Shown in pieces: positions 44,236 through 53,002 of a stretch of 64,000 bases of DNA. This DNA is from Streptomyces sp. NBC_01306 (GTDB lineage: Bacteria > Actinomycetota > Actinomycetes > Streptomycetales > Streptomycetaceae). The position numbers and the translations under genes are program-made. Under the pieces are notes generated by a model. That model did not search any database. It was not told the origin of the DNA and saw nothing but the letters and a program-made list of their open reading frames with translations. Location: positions 6,248,501 through 6,312,500 of the forward strand of contig NZ_JAPEPC010000001.1 in NCBI RefSeq assembly GCF_026340465.1. Reading direction: 5' to 3'. The stretch's first letter is position 1, and each line of letters begins with the position of its first letter.

Positions 44236-44271
44236 CCCTGGCGGGCGCTGTTGGAGCAGCTCCCGCCAGGG
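44236..44271 (+). terminator. Terminator after padR
   Basis: CCCTGGCGGG pairs with CCCGCCAGGG and the inner GCTG with CAGC, with one mismatch between them. It begins 5 bp after the padR stop. Confidence 0.72.
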
Positions 44272-44406
44272 TTCGAACCCCGGACCGGACTGCCGTGCGG
44301 CAGGCCAGGCCATCGAGGTGCGGCACACCAACGATAGCCCGGCGCTCCTCACGCGGATCGGCTCGGTATGCCCGAGAACCCCCGCTCACCACAGGAGAGC
44401 CCCGTC

Positions 44407-45411
44407 ATGAGCACCCGTGCGCCCGCAGTCCTGGCGCGGAAACTGATCAAGACCTATCCCGGCGGAATCACCGCCCTCAACGGTATGGACATCACGGTCG
44501 AGACCGGCAAGGTCTTCGGCCTCCTCGGCCCCAACGGCGCCGGAAAGTCCACGACCGTCAAGATCCTCACCACCCTCGCCCGCGCCACCAGCGGAGAGGC
44601 GACCGTGGCCGGGCACGATGTGCTGCGCCACCCCGACCGGGTACGCCGCGCCATCGGTGTGGTCGCCCAGAGGTCGGGCGCGGACCCGGTGGCCACCGGC
44701 CGCGAGAACCTGCAGCTCCAGGGCAGGCTGTACGGACTGACGGGCGCCGCGCTCAACCGGCGTGCCGACGAACTGCTCGACCGGTTCGACCTGGCCGGTG
44801 CGGGGAAGCGCGCGGTGAAGGGGTACTCCGGCGGAATGCAGCGCCGGCTGGATGTGGCGCTCGGCCTGGTCCACCGGCCCGATGTGCTCTTCCTCGACGA
44901 ACCGACGACCGGGCTCGACCCGGAGGCACGCGCGGCGATGTGGGACGAGATCTCCCGGCTCGCGGGTGACGAGGGGCTGACCATTCTGCTCACCACCCAC
45001 TATCTGGAGGAGGCCGACCGGCTCGCCGAACGTATCGCGATCGTCGACCGCGGCCGGGTCGTGGTGGAGGGCTCGCCCGACCAGCTCAAGGGTGAACTGC
45101 GCGGCGACGCCGTGCACATGGAGCTGCGCGCCGAGGCCGGGCGGACGTCGCTCGCCGCGGCCGTCGGCGGGCTGCCCGGCATTCACGAGGTGCTGATCGA
45201 GGGGCGCAGGATCAGCGCCCGCGCCGACGACGGCGCCGCTGCCGTGCCCGTGCTGCTCGCCGCGCTGGAGCGGGCCGGGGCCGTGGTCGCGTCGGCGACC
45301 GTCGCGCGGCCCTCCCTCGACGACGTCTATCTGCGCTACGCGGGCCGCCGCTTCTCCGAGGCGCAGGACGACCGCACCCTCGAACCCGCCACCGCCGGAG
45401 GTACCCGATGA
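44407..45411 (+). CDS. ABC exporter ATP-binding protein, DrrA type
   Basis: ATPase of a daunorubicin/drug-type exporter (334 aa). It has Walker A LLGPNGAGKST, signature YSGGMQRRLDVALGL, Walker B VLFLDEPTTGLD and the switch HYLEEADRLA. A C-terminal DrrA-specific domain follows residue 220. The ATG at 44407 follows AGGAGA by 9 nt; an upstream in-frame ATG at 44368 lacks one. Its stop overlaps the permease ATG. It is probably regulated by the adjacent PadR protein. Confidence 0.93.
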   Translation: MSTRAPAVLARKLIKTYPGGITALNGMDITVETGKVFGLLGPNGAGKSTTVKILTTLARATSGEATVAGHDVLRHPDRVRRAIGVVAQRSGADPVATGRENLQLQGRLYGLTGAALNRRADELLDRFDLAGAGKRAVKGYSGGMQRRLDVALGLVHRPDVLFLDEPTTGLDPEARAAMWDEISRLAGDEGLTILLTTHYLEEADRLAERIAIVDRGRVVVEGSPDQLKGELRGDAVHMELRAEAGRTSLAAAVGGLPGIHEVLIEGRRISARADDGAAAVPVLLAALERAGAVVASATVARPSLDDVYLRYAGRRFSEAQDDRTLEPATAGGTR

Positions 45412-46187
45412 GCGCCGTCGCCCTCCGCCAGACCTGGTATATGACGCAGCGCCAGCTGACCGCGATCCTGCGGCAGCCCGTCTTCCTGCTGATCTCGCTG
45501 ATCCAGCCGGTGATCTGGCTGTTCCTCTTCGGCAACCTCTTCAAGAAGGTCGTACAGCTCGGAGGCTTCGGCACCTCCAGCTATCTGGACTACCTGATCC
45601 CCGGCATCGTGGTGATGAGCGCGCTGGGATCCAGCATGTGGGCCGGTATGGGGACCCTGGAGGAGATCGACCGCGGCACGCTCAACAGGTTCCTCACCAC
45701 GCCGGTCAGCCGTACCGCGCTGATGAACGCCAACGTCGTGCAGAACGGCATCTCCACCGCCGTCCAGTCCGTGATCATCGTGCTGCTCGGGATGCTGGGC
45801 GGTGCGGACTATCCCGGCGGCGCGGGTGGACTCGCCGTGCTGGTGTTGGCGTCGATCCTGCTCGGCACGGTCTTCGGCGCGCTCTCCAACGCGCTCGGCA
45901 TGCTGGTGCGCCAACGGGAGTCGATCATCGGTATCAACACGTTTCTGCTGCTGCCGCTGACCTTCCTCTCCTCCGCCTTCATGGCGCCGTCCCAGATGCC
46001 GTCCTGGATGCGGTACATCGCCGACTTCAACCCGGTCAACTGGGCCATGGTCGCGGGCCGTTCGGCGATGGCCGCTGACCCGGACCGGTTCCTGGTGCTC
46101 AGCCGCGGGGGAGCGCTGCTCGTCCTGGCGGTCGTCGCGGTCCAGCTGTCGACCCGCACGTTCCGGTCGTACCAGCGCTCTGTATAG
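45408..46187 (+). CDS. ABC-2 type exporter permease, DrrB type
   Basis: Integral membrane partner of the preceding ATPase (259 aa, six hydrophobic segments). IQPVIWLFLFGNLFKK, EEIDRGTLNRFLTTPVSRTA and the EFNPVN-like DFNPVNWAMVAGR are characteristic of ABC-2 permeases. ATG 45408 overlaps the ATPase stop (ATGA), indicating coupling. The substrate is unknown; drug or lipid export is the usual role. Confidence 0.92.
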   Translation: MSAVALRQTWYMTQRQLTAILRQPVFLLISLIQPVIWLFLFGNLFKKVVQLGGFGTSSYLDYLIPGIVVMSALGSSMWAGMGTLEEIDRGTLNRFLTTPVSRTALMNANVVQNGISTAVQSVIIVLLGMLGGADYPGGAGGLAVLVLASILLGTVFGALSNALGMLVRQRESIIGINTFLLLPLTFLSSAFMAPSQMPSWMRYIADFNPVNWAMVAGRSAMAADPDRFLVLSRGGALLVLAVVAVQLSTRTFRSYQRSV

Positions 46188-46260
46188 CCCTGAACACCGC
46201 GGCACAGCCCTGAACACCGGGGCCTGAACACCGCAGCCCGAAAGGTGCGGTCTGAACACC
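46186..46260 (+). repeat. Imperfect tandem repeats after the ABC permease gene
   Basis: Three to four copies of a unit with AGCCCTGAACACCG start at the permease stop codon. The same unit family recurs at 56671-56780, also starting at a stop codon. Confidence 0.6.
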
Positions 46261-46273
46261 CCTGCCCCGTACA

Positions 46274-46322
46274 GCGGCAGGCCCCCGCACCGAGCGCAGT
46301 GCTCGCTGCCGGGGCCTGCCGC
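46274..46322. terminator. Terminator between convergent ABC permease and SIP genes
   Basis: GCGGCAGGCCCC and GGGGCCTGCCGC form a 12-bp perfect stem. The 25-nt interior contains its own GAGC/GCTC hairpin. Confidence 0.7.
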
Positions 46323-46343
46323 GACGGGGAGTAGGGAGGCGGG

Positions 46344-47186
46344 TCAGCCCGCCTGCTCCTGCTCGGCCTCCACCTGGGCGTTCCACTCGCGCTTCGCCGC
46401 GCGCCAGGTCTCGTCGTTCTGGCCCAGCCGCCAGTAGCCCGAGATGGACAGCTGTTCGCGGGGGATCCCCCGGTCCAGCCGCAGATGGCGCCGCAGCTCC
46501 TTCACACAGCCCGCTTCGCCGTGCACGAAGGCGCTGACCTCACCCGACGGGAAGTCCAGTGCCTTCACCGCGTCGATCAGGGCCTCGCCCGCCGGGCGGT
46601 CACCGCGGTGCAGCCAGTGCACCCCGACGCCGTCCGGCGCCGCGATCTTCTGCTCCTCGGCGGGGCCCGAAACCTCCACGAACGCGTGCACCACGGCGCC
46701 CTCCGGCATCCGCTCGACCGCGGCAGCGATCGCGGGCAGCGCGCTCTCGTCACCGGCCAGCAGGTGCCAGCCGGCGGCCGGGTCCGGGGCGTAGCCGCCG
46801 CCGGGGCCGAGGAAGCGCATCGTGTCGCCGGGCCGGGCGGCGGCCGCCCACGGACCGGCAAGACCTTCGGTGCCGTGCACGACGAAGTCGACCACCAGCT
46901 CGCCCAGCGCCGGATCCCAGGACCGCACCGTGTACGTCCGGGTCACCGGCCACTGCTCGCGCGGGAACTCCTCGCGGATCCGGGCCATGTCGAACGGTTC
47001 CGGGTAGCTCACGCCCTCGGGCGCGAAGAGCACCTTGATGTAGTGGTCGGTGAACTCCGCCGCGTCGAACGCGTCCAGCCCCTCGCCGGCGAGGACCAGA
47101 CGGACCATGTGCGGGGTGATCCGCTCGGTACGGACCACCTGCGCCTCGTGGGCCTGCGGTGTCTTACGGGCCGGTGCTTCCGCCAC
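46344..47186 (-). CDS. Siderophore-interacting (ferric-siderophore reductase) protein
   Basis: Flavin/NAD(P)H-dependent reductase (280 aa) that releases iron from imported ferric siderophores. The N-terminal FAD-binding domain has FTDHYIKVLF and WPVTRTYTVRSWDP (RxYTxR motif). The middle domain has LLAGDESALPAIAAAVERM, and the C-terminal siderophore-interacting part has SISGYWRLGQNDETWRAAKREWN. The start is a GTG at 47186. A consensus-like iron box lies just upstream. No transporter gene is adjacent. Confidence 0.93.
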   Translation of the reverse strand: MAEAPARKTPQAHEAQVVRTERITPHMVRLVLAGEGLDAFDAAEFTDHYIKVLFAPEGVSYPEPFDMARIREEFPREQWPVTRTYTVRSWDPALGELVVDFVVHGTEGLAGPWAAAARPGDTMRFLGPGGGYAPDPAAGWHLLAGDESALPAIAAAVERMPEGAVVHAFVEVSGPAEEQKIAAPDGVGVHWLHRGDRPAGEALIDAVKALDFPSGEVSAFVHGEAGCVKELRRHLRLDRGIPREQLSISGYWRLGQNDETWRAAKREWNAQVEAEQEQAG

Positions 47187-47205
47187 GGACGGCTCCCCTG
47201 ATCGT

Positions 47206-47224
47206 TGTGGTTAGGCTCGCCTAA
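47206..47224 (-). promoter_or_regulatory. Iron box (DmdR/IdeR-type operator)
   Basis: TTAGGCTCGCCTAA (47211-47224) is a perfect palindrome apart from its centre. With the preceding TGTGG it fits the 19-bp TTAGGTTAGGCT...CCTAA consensus. It lies 20-38 bp before the siderophore-interacting-protein start, implying repression when iron is plentiful. Confidence 0.78.
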
Positions 47225-47233
47225 GTTAACACC

Positions 47234-48154
47234 TCAGCCCTGGAGAGTGGAGAGCAGGCGCTGAAGCGATCCGCCCAGGCCCCACAGGGCGCCCTGCTGT
47301 TCCAGGGTGGCGGGGTCGCGCGGCTCGGCGGGCAGGGCCGGGTCGAACGGCGGCAGCGGTACGTCCGAAGCCACCCGCACCACCTTCGGCGCCACCGCGA
47401 CATAGGGGCGCGCCTCGTCCAGCTTCCTGCGCTGCGAGGGGGTGAGCCGGGACACCGGGTCGTCGACCGCGGCCATGATTCCGGCCAGATCCCCGAACGC
47501 GTCGAGCAGCTTCGCCGCGGTCTTCTCGCCGATCCCCGGAACGCCGGGCAGCCCGTCGCTCGGGTCGCCCCGCAGCAGCGCCAGGTCCACATACCCCTGG
47601 CCGGTCACCCCGTACTTCTCGCGCAGCAGCGCCTCGTCGGTGAGCTGGAGGTTTCCGACGCCCTTCAGCGGATAGAGGACCCTGATGCCGCGGGCGTCGT
47701 CCACCAGCTGGTAGAGGTCGCGGTCCCCGGTGACGATGTCGACGGGTCCGGTGGCCCGGCCGGCGAGCGTGCCGATCACGTCGTCCGCCTCGTACCCCTC
47801 GACGCCGACCCGGGCGATCCCCAGGGCATCGAGCACCTGCTCGATCATCGGCACCTGCGGGGCAAGGGTGTCCGGGGTGTCCTCCTCGTCGGGGCCCTGG
47901 TCGGTCTCCTGCGCCACCCGGTGCGCCTTGTACGAGGGGATCAGGTCGACCCGCCACTGGGGGCGCCAGTCCGCGTCCATGCAGGCGACCAGGGAGTCCG
48001 GGCGGTGGTCCTGCACCAGCCGGGCGATGAAGTCGAGCAGCCCGCGCACGGCATTGACCGGGGTGCCGTCCGGGGCCCGTACGGTGTCGGGGACCCCGAA
48101 ATAGGCCCGGTAGTAGAGGGAAGCGGTGTCGAGGAGCATCAGGCGTCGCGTCAC
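47234..48154 (-). CDS. 5'-3' exonuclease (DNA polymerase I N-domain-like)
   Basis: Stand-alone flap/5'-3' nuclease (306 aa). It has the metal-binding acidic set: LLDTASLYYRAYFG, CMDADWRPQWR with SYKAHR, EADDVIGTLA and VTGDRDLYQLVDD. The helix-hairpin-helix DGLPGVPGIGEKTAAKLLDA is near residue 190. I prefer GTG 48154 (MTRRLMLLD); another GTG at 48172 would add six residues. The polymerase domain is absent, so it is a polA paralogue for RNA-primer or repair-flap removal. Confidence 0.9.
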   Translation of the reverse strand: MTRRLMLLDTASLYYRAYFGVPDTVRAPDGTPVNAVRGLLDFIARLVQDHRPDSLVACMDADWRPQWRVDLIPSYKAHRVAQETDQGPDEEDTPDTLAPQVPMIEQVLDALGIARVGVEGYEADDVIGTLAGRATGPVDIVTGDRDLYQLVDDARGIRVLYPLKGVGNLQLTDEALLREKYGVTGQGYVDLALLRGDPSDGLPGVPGIGEKTAAKLLDAFGDLAGIMAAVDDPVSRLTPSQRRKLDEARPYVAVAPKVVRVASDVPLPPFDPALPAEPRDPATLEQQGALWGLGGSLQRLLSTLQG

Positions 48155-48368
48155 ACCCCGATCATGCCGCACGCCACTGACAGCTCACCCGAAGTGAGCT
48201 GGGTCACTCTTCTGTTTGGGCCGCATAAAGGTGGGCAGGCGCCGCCACGGAGCGGAACCAGTAGCAGATTCAAGTATTGCGAGGGTGAAGCGGACCGATA
48301 CCGCGCCGCTCCACGACCCGTCGACACGGGGGTGGCAGGTCGTATTCGTTTCAACGCGTGAGGTGTAT

Positions 48369-49445
48369 GTGTCCAGGCTGCAAGCCGACCGCTTGTACAA
48401 AGTGTTCGGCAGACGACCCGATGAAGCCGTGCGGAAACTCGAGAACGGCACCGGCCGCGATGAGCTGCGCGGTGAAGGGACGACTGCTGCGGTCATCGAC
48501 GCATCCTTCACCGTCGAGCCGGGCCACATCTTCGTGGTCATGGGTCTCTCGGGATCCGGCAAGTCCACGCTGCTGCGCATGCTCAACGGACTCCTGGAGC
48601 CGACGTCGGGCCGTGTGCTCTTCGACGGCCAGGACCTGACCGCGCTCAGCGACAGCGAGCTGCGCGAGGTCCGCTCGAAGAAGATCAGCATGGTCTTCCA
48701 GCACTTCGCGCTCTTCCCCCACCGCAGCGTCCTGGAGAACGCCGGCTACGGCCTGGAGGTCCAGGGCGTGCCCCGCGCGGAGCGCGACAAGCGGGCGGCC
48801 GAGGCCCTGGAGATGACGGGTCTCGCGGGCTGGGAGAACTCCTGGCCCGACGAGCTGTCCGGCGGTATGCAGCAGCGTGTGGGCCTGGCCCGCGCGCTCG
48901 CCACCGACGCCGACCTGCTGCTGATGGACGAGTCCTTCAGCGCGCTCGACCCGCTGATCCGCCGCGACATGCAGGACCAGCTGCTCGAACTGCAGAAGCG
49001 GCTGAAGAAGACGATCGTCTTCATCACCCACGACCTCAATGAGGCCATGCGCCTCGGCGACAGTATCGCGGTCATGCGCGACGGTGAGATAGTCCAGCTC
49101 GGCTCCGCCGAGGACATCCTCATCACGCCGGCCAACGACTACGTCGCCTCCTTCACCAAGGACGTGGACCGCACGCGGGTCCTCACCGCCGCGGCGATGA
49201 TGACCGACGACCACCGCCCCGACGCGGGCACCTGCGGCTGCGAGACCGTCACGCCCGACACCACCTTCGCCGACCTGTGCGGCGTGAGCGCGCGTGTCCC
49301 GCACGACGTGTCCGTGAAGAACGCCCAGGGCAAGATCGTCGGAGTCGTGCAGCAGTCCCGTCTCATAGGATTCCTCGGCGAGTACGCCGAGGCCCCGCTG
49401 GCCTGCGACGCAGCCCCCAAGAACAAGGCGGTCGCCAGTGCCTAG
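48369..49445 (+). CDS. proV: Glycine betaine/proline ABC transporter ATPase
   Basis: ATPase of an osmoprotectant importer (358 aa). The N-terminal KVFGRRPDEAVRKLENG is typical of ProV/OpuAA. Walker A is VMGLSGSGKST, the signature is ELSGGMQQRVGLARAL, and Walker B is LLLMDESFSALDPLIRR. One CBS-like segment remains at the C-terminus (about 290-350). GTG 48369 lies after GAGG; the frame is open to 48216. It overlaps the fused permease gene by 8 bp. Confidence 0.92.
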   Translation: MSRLQADRLYKVFGRRPDEAVRKLENGTGRDELRGEGTTAAVIDASFTVEPGHIFVVMGLSGSGKSTLLRMLNGLLEPTSGRVLFDGQDLTALSDSELREVRSKKISMVFQHFALFPHRSVLENAGYGLEVQGVPRAERDKRAAEALEMTGLAGWENSWPDELSGGMQQRVGLARALATDADLLLMDESFSALDPLIRRDMQDQLLELQKRLKKTIVFITHDLNEAMRLGDSIAVMRDGEIVQLGSAEDILITPANDYVASFTKDVDRTRVLTAAAMMTDDHRPDAGTCGCETVTPDTTFADLCGVSARVPHDVSVKNAQGKIVGVVQQSRLIGFLGEYAEAPLACDAAPKNKAVASA

Positions 49446-52068
49446 GTTCCATTTCGGCGACTGGGTCGAAAACATCGTCAAATGGCTGACGGACAACGTC
49501 GGCTGGCTCTTCGACGCCATCAACAGCGTGCTCACGCACATGTACAACGGCGTCGACGCGGTACTGGGCGGCGGTGAGCCGCTGCTGATGGCGGGCATCT
49601 TCGCCGTCCTCGCCTTCTGGCTGCGCGGACTGATACCGGCGGTGCTGACCTTTGTCGGCTTCGCCCTGATCGACTCCCTCTCCCTCTGGGACGACGGGAT
49701 GGAAACGCTGTCGCTGGTGATCGTCGCGGCGGCCATCACGATCGTGATCGCGGTGCCGCTGGGTATCTGGGCGGCGCGCAACGCGAAGGTCGGCGCCGTG
49801 GTGCGCCCGGTGCTCGACGTCATGCAGACGATGCCCGCCTTCGTCTACCTGATCCCGGGCGTCATGTTCTTCGGCGTCGGGGTGACCCCCGGCGTGATCG
49901 CCACGATCGTCTTCGCGATGCCCCCGGGCGTCCGGATGACCGAGCTCGGCATCCGGCAGGTCGACGGCGAACTGGTCGAGGCCGCCGAGGCGTTCGGCAC
50001 CACCCCGCGCAACATCCTGCGCCGGGTCCAGCTGCCCCTCGCGCTGCCGACCATCATGGCCGGTGTCAACCAGGTCATCATGCTCGCGCTCTCCATGGTC
50101 GTCATCGGCGGTATGGCCGGTGCGGGCGGTCTCGGTGAGAAGGTCTACGCGGCCATCACCCAGCTCCAGGTCGGTCTCGCCGCCGAGAGCGGTGTGGCCG
50201 TGGTCATCCTCGCCATCTATCTGGACCGGATGACCGGCGCCCTCAACCAGCGCGTCTCCCCGCTCGGCCGGCGGGCCGCCGCGAAGGCGGCCTCCGTGGC
50301 CCAGAAGTGGAGCTTCGCGCACTACCGCCCCGGCACCACCGTCGCCATGATCGGCGTCGTGATCCTGGGGCTCGTCGCGGGCGGCATGAACCTCGGCTCG
50401 GCCTCCGACAGCAACGGCTCGTCGCAGGCGGGCTCGGACGTCGGCCACGGCAAGCAGATCAAGATGGGGTACATCCCCTGGGACGAGGGCATCGCCTCCA
50501 CGTACCTGTGGAAGGAGCTGCTGGAGGAGCGCGGCTACACGACCGACGTCAAGCAGCTCGACGCCGGCCCGCTCTACTCCGGTGTGGCCCGCGGCGACAT
50601 CGACTTCCAGACCGACTCCTGGCTGCCGACGACCCACAAGGACTACTGGAACAAGTACAAGTCCCAGCTCGATGACATGGGCACGTGGTACGGCCCGACG
50701 TCGCTCGAACTGACGGTGCCTTCGTATGTCAAGGGTGTGAAGTCCCTGGCGGATCTGAAGGGCAAGGGCAAGGAGTTCAACGGCAAGATCATCGGTATTG
50801 AGTCGAGTGCCGGTGAGATGGGTCTGCTGAACAAGAAGGTCCTGAAGGCCTACGGGTTGCAGGGTGAGTACAAGGTGGTGTCGTCGAGTACGTCGTCGAT
50901 GCTGGCGCAGCTGGCCCGCTCCATCAAGAAGAAGGAGCCGGTCGTGGTGGTGCTGTGGTCGCCGCACTGGGCGTACGGCAAGTACGACCTGACGAAGCTC
51001 AAGGACCCGAAGGGTGCCTGGGGCAAGAGCGACTCGATCCACACCGTCGCGCACAAGGGCTTCGACAAGAAGGACCCGACGGTCGCGAAGTGGCTCAAGG
51101 ACTTCAAGCTCACCGAGGACCAGCTGACCAGCCTGGAGAACTCGGTCCAGGCCGCCGGTGAGGGCCACGAGCAGGACGGTGTGCGCGCCTGGCTGAAGAA
51201 GAACCCGGGCATGGCCGCCAAGCTCGCGCCCGTCGCGAAGGGTGCGGGCGCCCCGCAGAAGGGCAAGGACGCCGGCAAGAGCGTCAACCTGGGCTTCTTC
51301 CCGTGGGACGAGGCCATCGCCTCCACATACCTCTGGGACAACATCCTGGAGGACCGCGGCTACAAGCCCAACGTCAAGCAGCTCGACCCCGGGCCGCTGT
51401 ACACCGCGCTGGCCCAGGGCCAGGAAGATGTGCAGTTCGACTCCTGGCTGCCGACGACCCACAAGCAGTACTGGGACAGATACAAGAGCAAACTCACCGA
51501 TGTCGGCTCCTGGTACGGCCCGACGTCACTTGAGCTGTCCGTGCCTTCGTATGTCAAGGGTGTGAAGTCCCTGGCGGATCTGAAGGGCAAGGGCAAGGAG
51601 TTCAACGGCAAGATCATCGGTATTGAGTCGAGTGCCGGTGAGATGGGTCTGCTGAACAAGAAGGTCCTGAAGGCCTACGGGTTGCAGGGTGAGTACAAGG
51701 TGGTGTCGTCGAGTACGTCGTCGATGCTGGCGCAGCTGGCCCGCTCCATCAAGAAGAAGGAGCCGGTCGTGGTGGTGCTGTGGTCGCCGCACTGGGCGTA
51801 CGGCAAGTACGACCTGACGAAGCTCAAGGACCCGAAGGGTGCCTGGGGCAAGAGCGACTCGATCCACACCGTGGCCCGCAAGGACTTCGGCAAGGACCTG
51901 CCCGAGCTGAACGGCTGGCTGAAGAACTTCAAGCTCAGCGAGGACAAGCTCAACTCCCTGGAGGTCGCGATCCAGGACGGCGGTGCGGGCAAGGAGAAGG
52001 AGTCCGCTCGCAAGTGGCTCGACGCGAACCCGGGCCTGGAGGACAAGCTGGCGCCTGTCGGCAGCTGA
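49438..52068 (+). CDS. Fused glycine-betaine-type permease and two substrate-binding domains
   Basis: Single 876-aa protein. Residues 1 to about 330 are an OpuAB/ProW permease, with hydrophobic segments and the EAA-type loop DGELVEAAEAFGTTPRNIL. Two OpuAC/ProX-type binding domains follow, about 335-600 (from GYIPWDEGIASTYLW) and 610-876 (from GFFPWDEAIASTYLW). Both keep the aromatic-rich ligand segments (DSWLPTTHK, WYGPTSLEL, LWSPHWAYGKYDL). Residues 427-536 and 702-811 are identical in protein and DNA. With ProV this makes a complete importer with two receptors per permease chain. GTG start at 49438. Confidence 0.9.
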   Translation: MPRFHFGDWVENIVKWLTDNVGWLFDAINSVLTHMYNGVDAVLGGGEPLLMAGIFAVLAFWLRGLIPAVLTFVGFALIDSLSLWDDGMETLSLVIVAAAITIVIAVPLGIWAARNAKVGAVVRPVLDVMQTMPAFVYLIPGVMFFGVGVTPGVIATIVFAMPPGVRMTELGIRQVDGELVEAAEAFGTTPRNILRRVQLPLALPTIMAGVNQVIMLALSMVVIGGMAGAGGLGEKVYAAITQLQVGLAAESGVAVVILAIYLDRMTGALNQRVSPLGRRAAAKAASVAQKWSFAHYRPGTTVAMIGVVILGLVAGGMNLGSASDSNGSSQAGSDVGHGKQIKMGYIPWDEGIASTYLWKELLEERGYTTDVKQLDAGPLYSGVARGDIDFQTDSWLPTTHKDYWNKYKSQLDDMGTWYGPTSLELTVPSYVKGVKSLADLKGKGKEFNGKIIGIESSAGEMGLLNKKVLKAYGLQGEYKVVSSSTSSMLAQLARSIKKKEPVVVVLWSPHWAYGKYDLTKLKDPKGAWGKSDSIHTVAHKGFDKKDPTVAKWLKDFKLTEDQLTSLENSVQAAGEGHEQDGVRAWLKKNPGMAAKLAPVAKGAGAPQKGKDAGKSVNLGFFPWDEAIASTYLWDNILEDRGYKPNVKQLDPGPLYTALAQGQEDVQFDSWLPTTHKQYWDRYKSKLTDVGSWYGPTSLELSVPSYVKGVKSLADLKGKGKEFNGKIIGIESSAGEMGLLNKKVLKAYGLQGEYKVVSSSTSSMLAQLARSIKKKEPVVVVLWSPHWAYGKYDLTKLKDPKGAWGKSDSIHTVARKDFGKDLPELNGWLKNFKLSEDKLNSLEVAIQDGGAGKEKESARKWLDANPGLEDKLAPVGS
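50716..51047 (+). repeat. 332-bp direct repeat, copy A (first binding domain)
   Basis: Identical base for base to 51541-51872, offset 825 bp (275 codons), by line-by-line comparison. The flanks are clearly diverged on both sides, beginning at the base before and the bases just after. The patch uses more T-ending codons than its flanks. Confidence 0.95.
51541..51872 (+). repeat. 332-bp direct repeat, copy B (second binding domain)
   Basis: Second copy of the perfect repeat, covering the equivalent part of the second binding domain. The identity includes every synonymous position of 110 codons. Confidence 0.95.
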
Positions 52069-52106
52069 TCCGGTTTCTCCCGCGGGATCTTCCGCGGAAG
52101 GCTCTC

Positions 52107-52151
52107 CCGCGAGGGGCGGGCAACGCCACCGGCGTTGTCCGCCCCTCGCGG
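52107..52151 (+). terminator. Terminator after the betaine transporter operon
   Basis: CCGCGAGGGGCGG and CAACGCC pair with GGCGTTG and CCGCCCCTCGCGG around an ACC loop with one mismatch. It is a 45-nt hairpin. Confidence 0.85.
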
Positions 52152-52355
52152 CGTTCCGGGCTCCGTGCCGTCAACTTCGTACCGCAGATCCGCACTTGGG
52201 GAGGCGGGTCCGCGCGGTGCCGGATGCGGGCGCGCGGTTGTGCGGCGGAGCGGTTGTACGACGCGGGTGTGGCAGGAGGACCCTCCGGTGGCCCGAAGCT
52301 GCGTAAGGTGCTTGCAGACACGACGGGCGACAGGGCAAGGGGAGGGGAACCAGAG

Positions 52356-52931
52356 ATGGACGCTAAGGAGAAGGAGGCGTTCCGGGTGGGTGCCGCCGTC
52401 CGCAGGCGCCGCCGCACACTGGGACTCACCCTCGCCAAGGTCTCCGCGCGCAGCGGACTCTCGGTGCCCTTCCTCAGCCAGATCGAGAACCAGCGGGCGC
52501 GGCCGAGCGAGCGCTCGCTCCAGCGGGTCGCCGACGCGCTGGAGACCACGGCCGTGGAACTGCTGGCCGCGTCCGACGCGGGACGCACGGTCGACGTCGT
52601 CCGTGCGACGGCCGCCACCGGGGCCGTGCCGGACCCCGAGCCGCAGATCCGGGACCTGGTGCGCGGACACCACCAGCTGCACGCCATGGAGTTCACGGGC
52701 GAGCAGGAGACCGGGCGCGAGTTCCAGCACCGCAACGACGAGGTGCTGTACGTGGCCGAGGGCGCGGCCGAGGTGGAGGCGGAGGGCCGGGCGTACCGAC
52801 TGGAGCGCGGCGACAGCCTGTTCCTCTCCGGGGGAGTACGGCACCGCTGGCGTGCCACGGCGCCCGAGACCCGGATCGTCGTCGTCGCTGTCGCCGAGCA
52901 CGTCGACGCGACGGCCGCCCCGCGGTGCTAG
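52356..52931 (+). CDS. XRE-family regulator with cupin domain
   Basis: Transcription factor (191 aa). The N-terminal helix-turn-helix (about 10-65) has LTLAKVSARSGLSVPFLSQIE. A C-terminal cupin sensor (about 105-185) has HRNDEVLYVAEGAAEV and GDSLFLSGGVRHRWRA. The ATG at 52356 follows GGGGAGGGG; the frame is open far upstream but overlaps the transporter gene. It probably senses a small metabolite. It may act on a neighbour, but no target is evident. Confidence 0.88.
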   Translation: MDAKEKEAFRVGAAVRRRRRTLGLTLAKVSARSGLSVPFLSQIENQRARPSERSLQRVADALETTAVELLAASDAGRTVDVVRATAATGAVPDPEPQIRDLVRGHHQLHAMEFTGEQETGREFQHRNDEVLYVAEGAAEVEAEGRAYRLERGDSLFLSGGVRHRWRATAPETRIVVVAVAEHVDATAAPRC

Positions 52932-53002
52932 GGCCTGCGGTGCCAGGACCCGTCGTCCGGACCGGGCCCCCGGTGCCGGGGGCCTGACTCTAGAGTGACC
53001 GG

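Noticed and set aside
44240..44300. tRNA-like T-loop (GGTTCGAACCCC) after padR
   Set aside because: No acceptor, D or anticodon arm could be built on either strand. The preceding bases are better explained as the padR terminator hairpin.
51780..52355. Extension of the XRE-cupin regulator back into the transporter gene
   Set aside because: The extension overlaps the sense frame of the second binding domain. The ATG at 52356 has a strong ribosome site and begins the HTH domain correctly.
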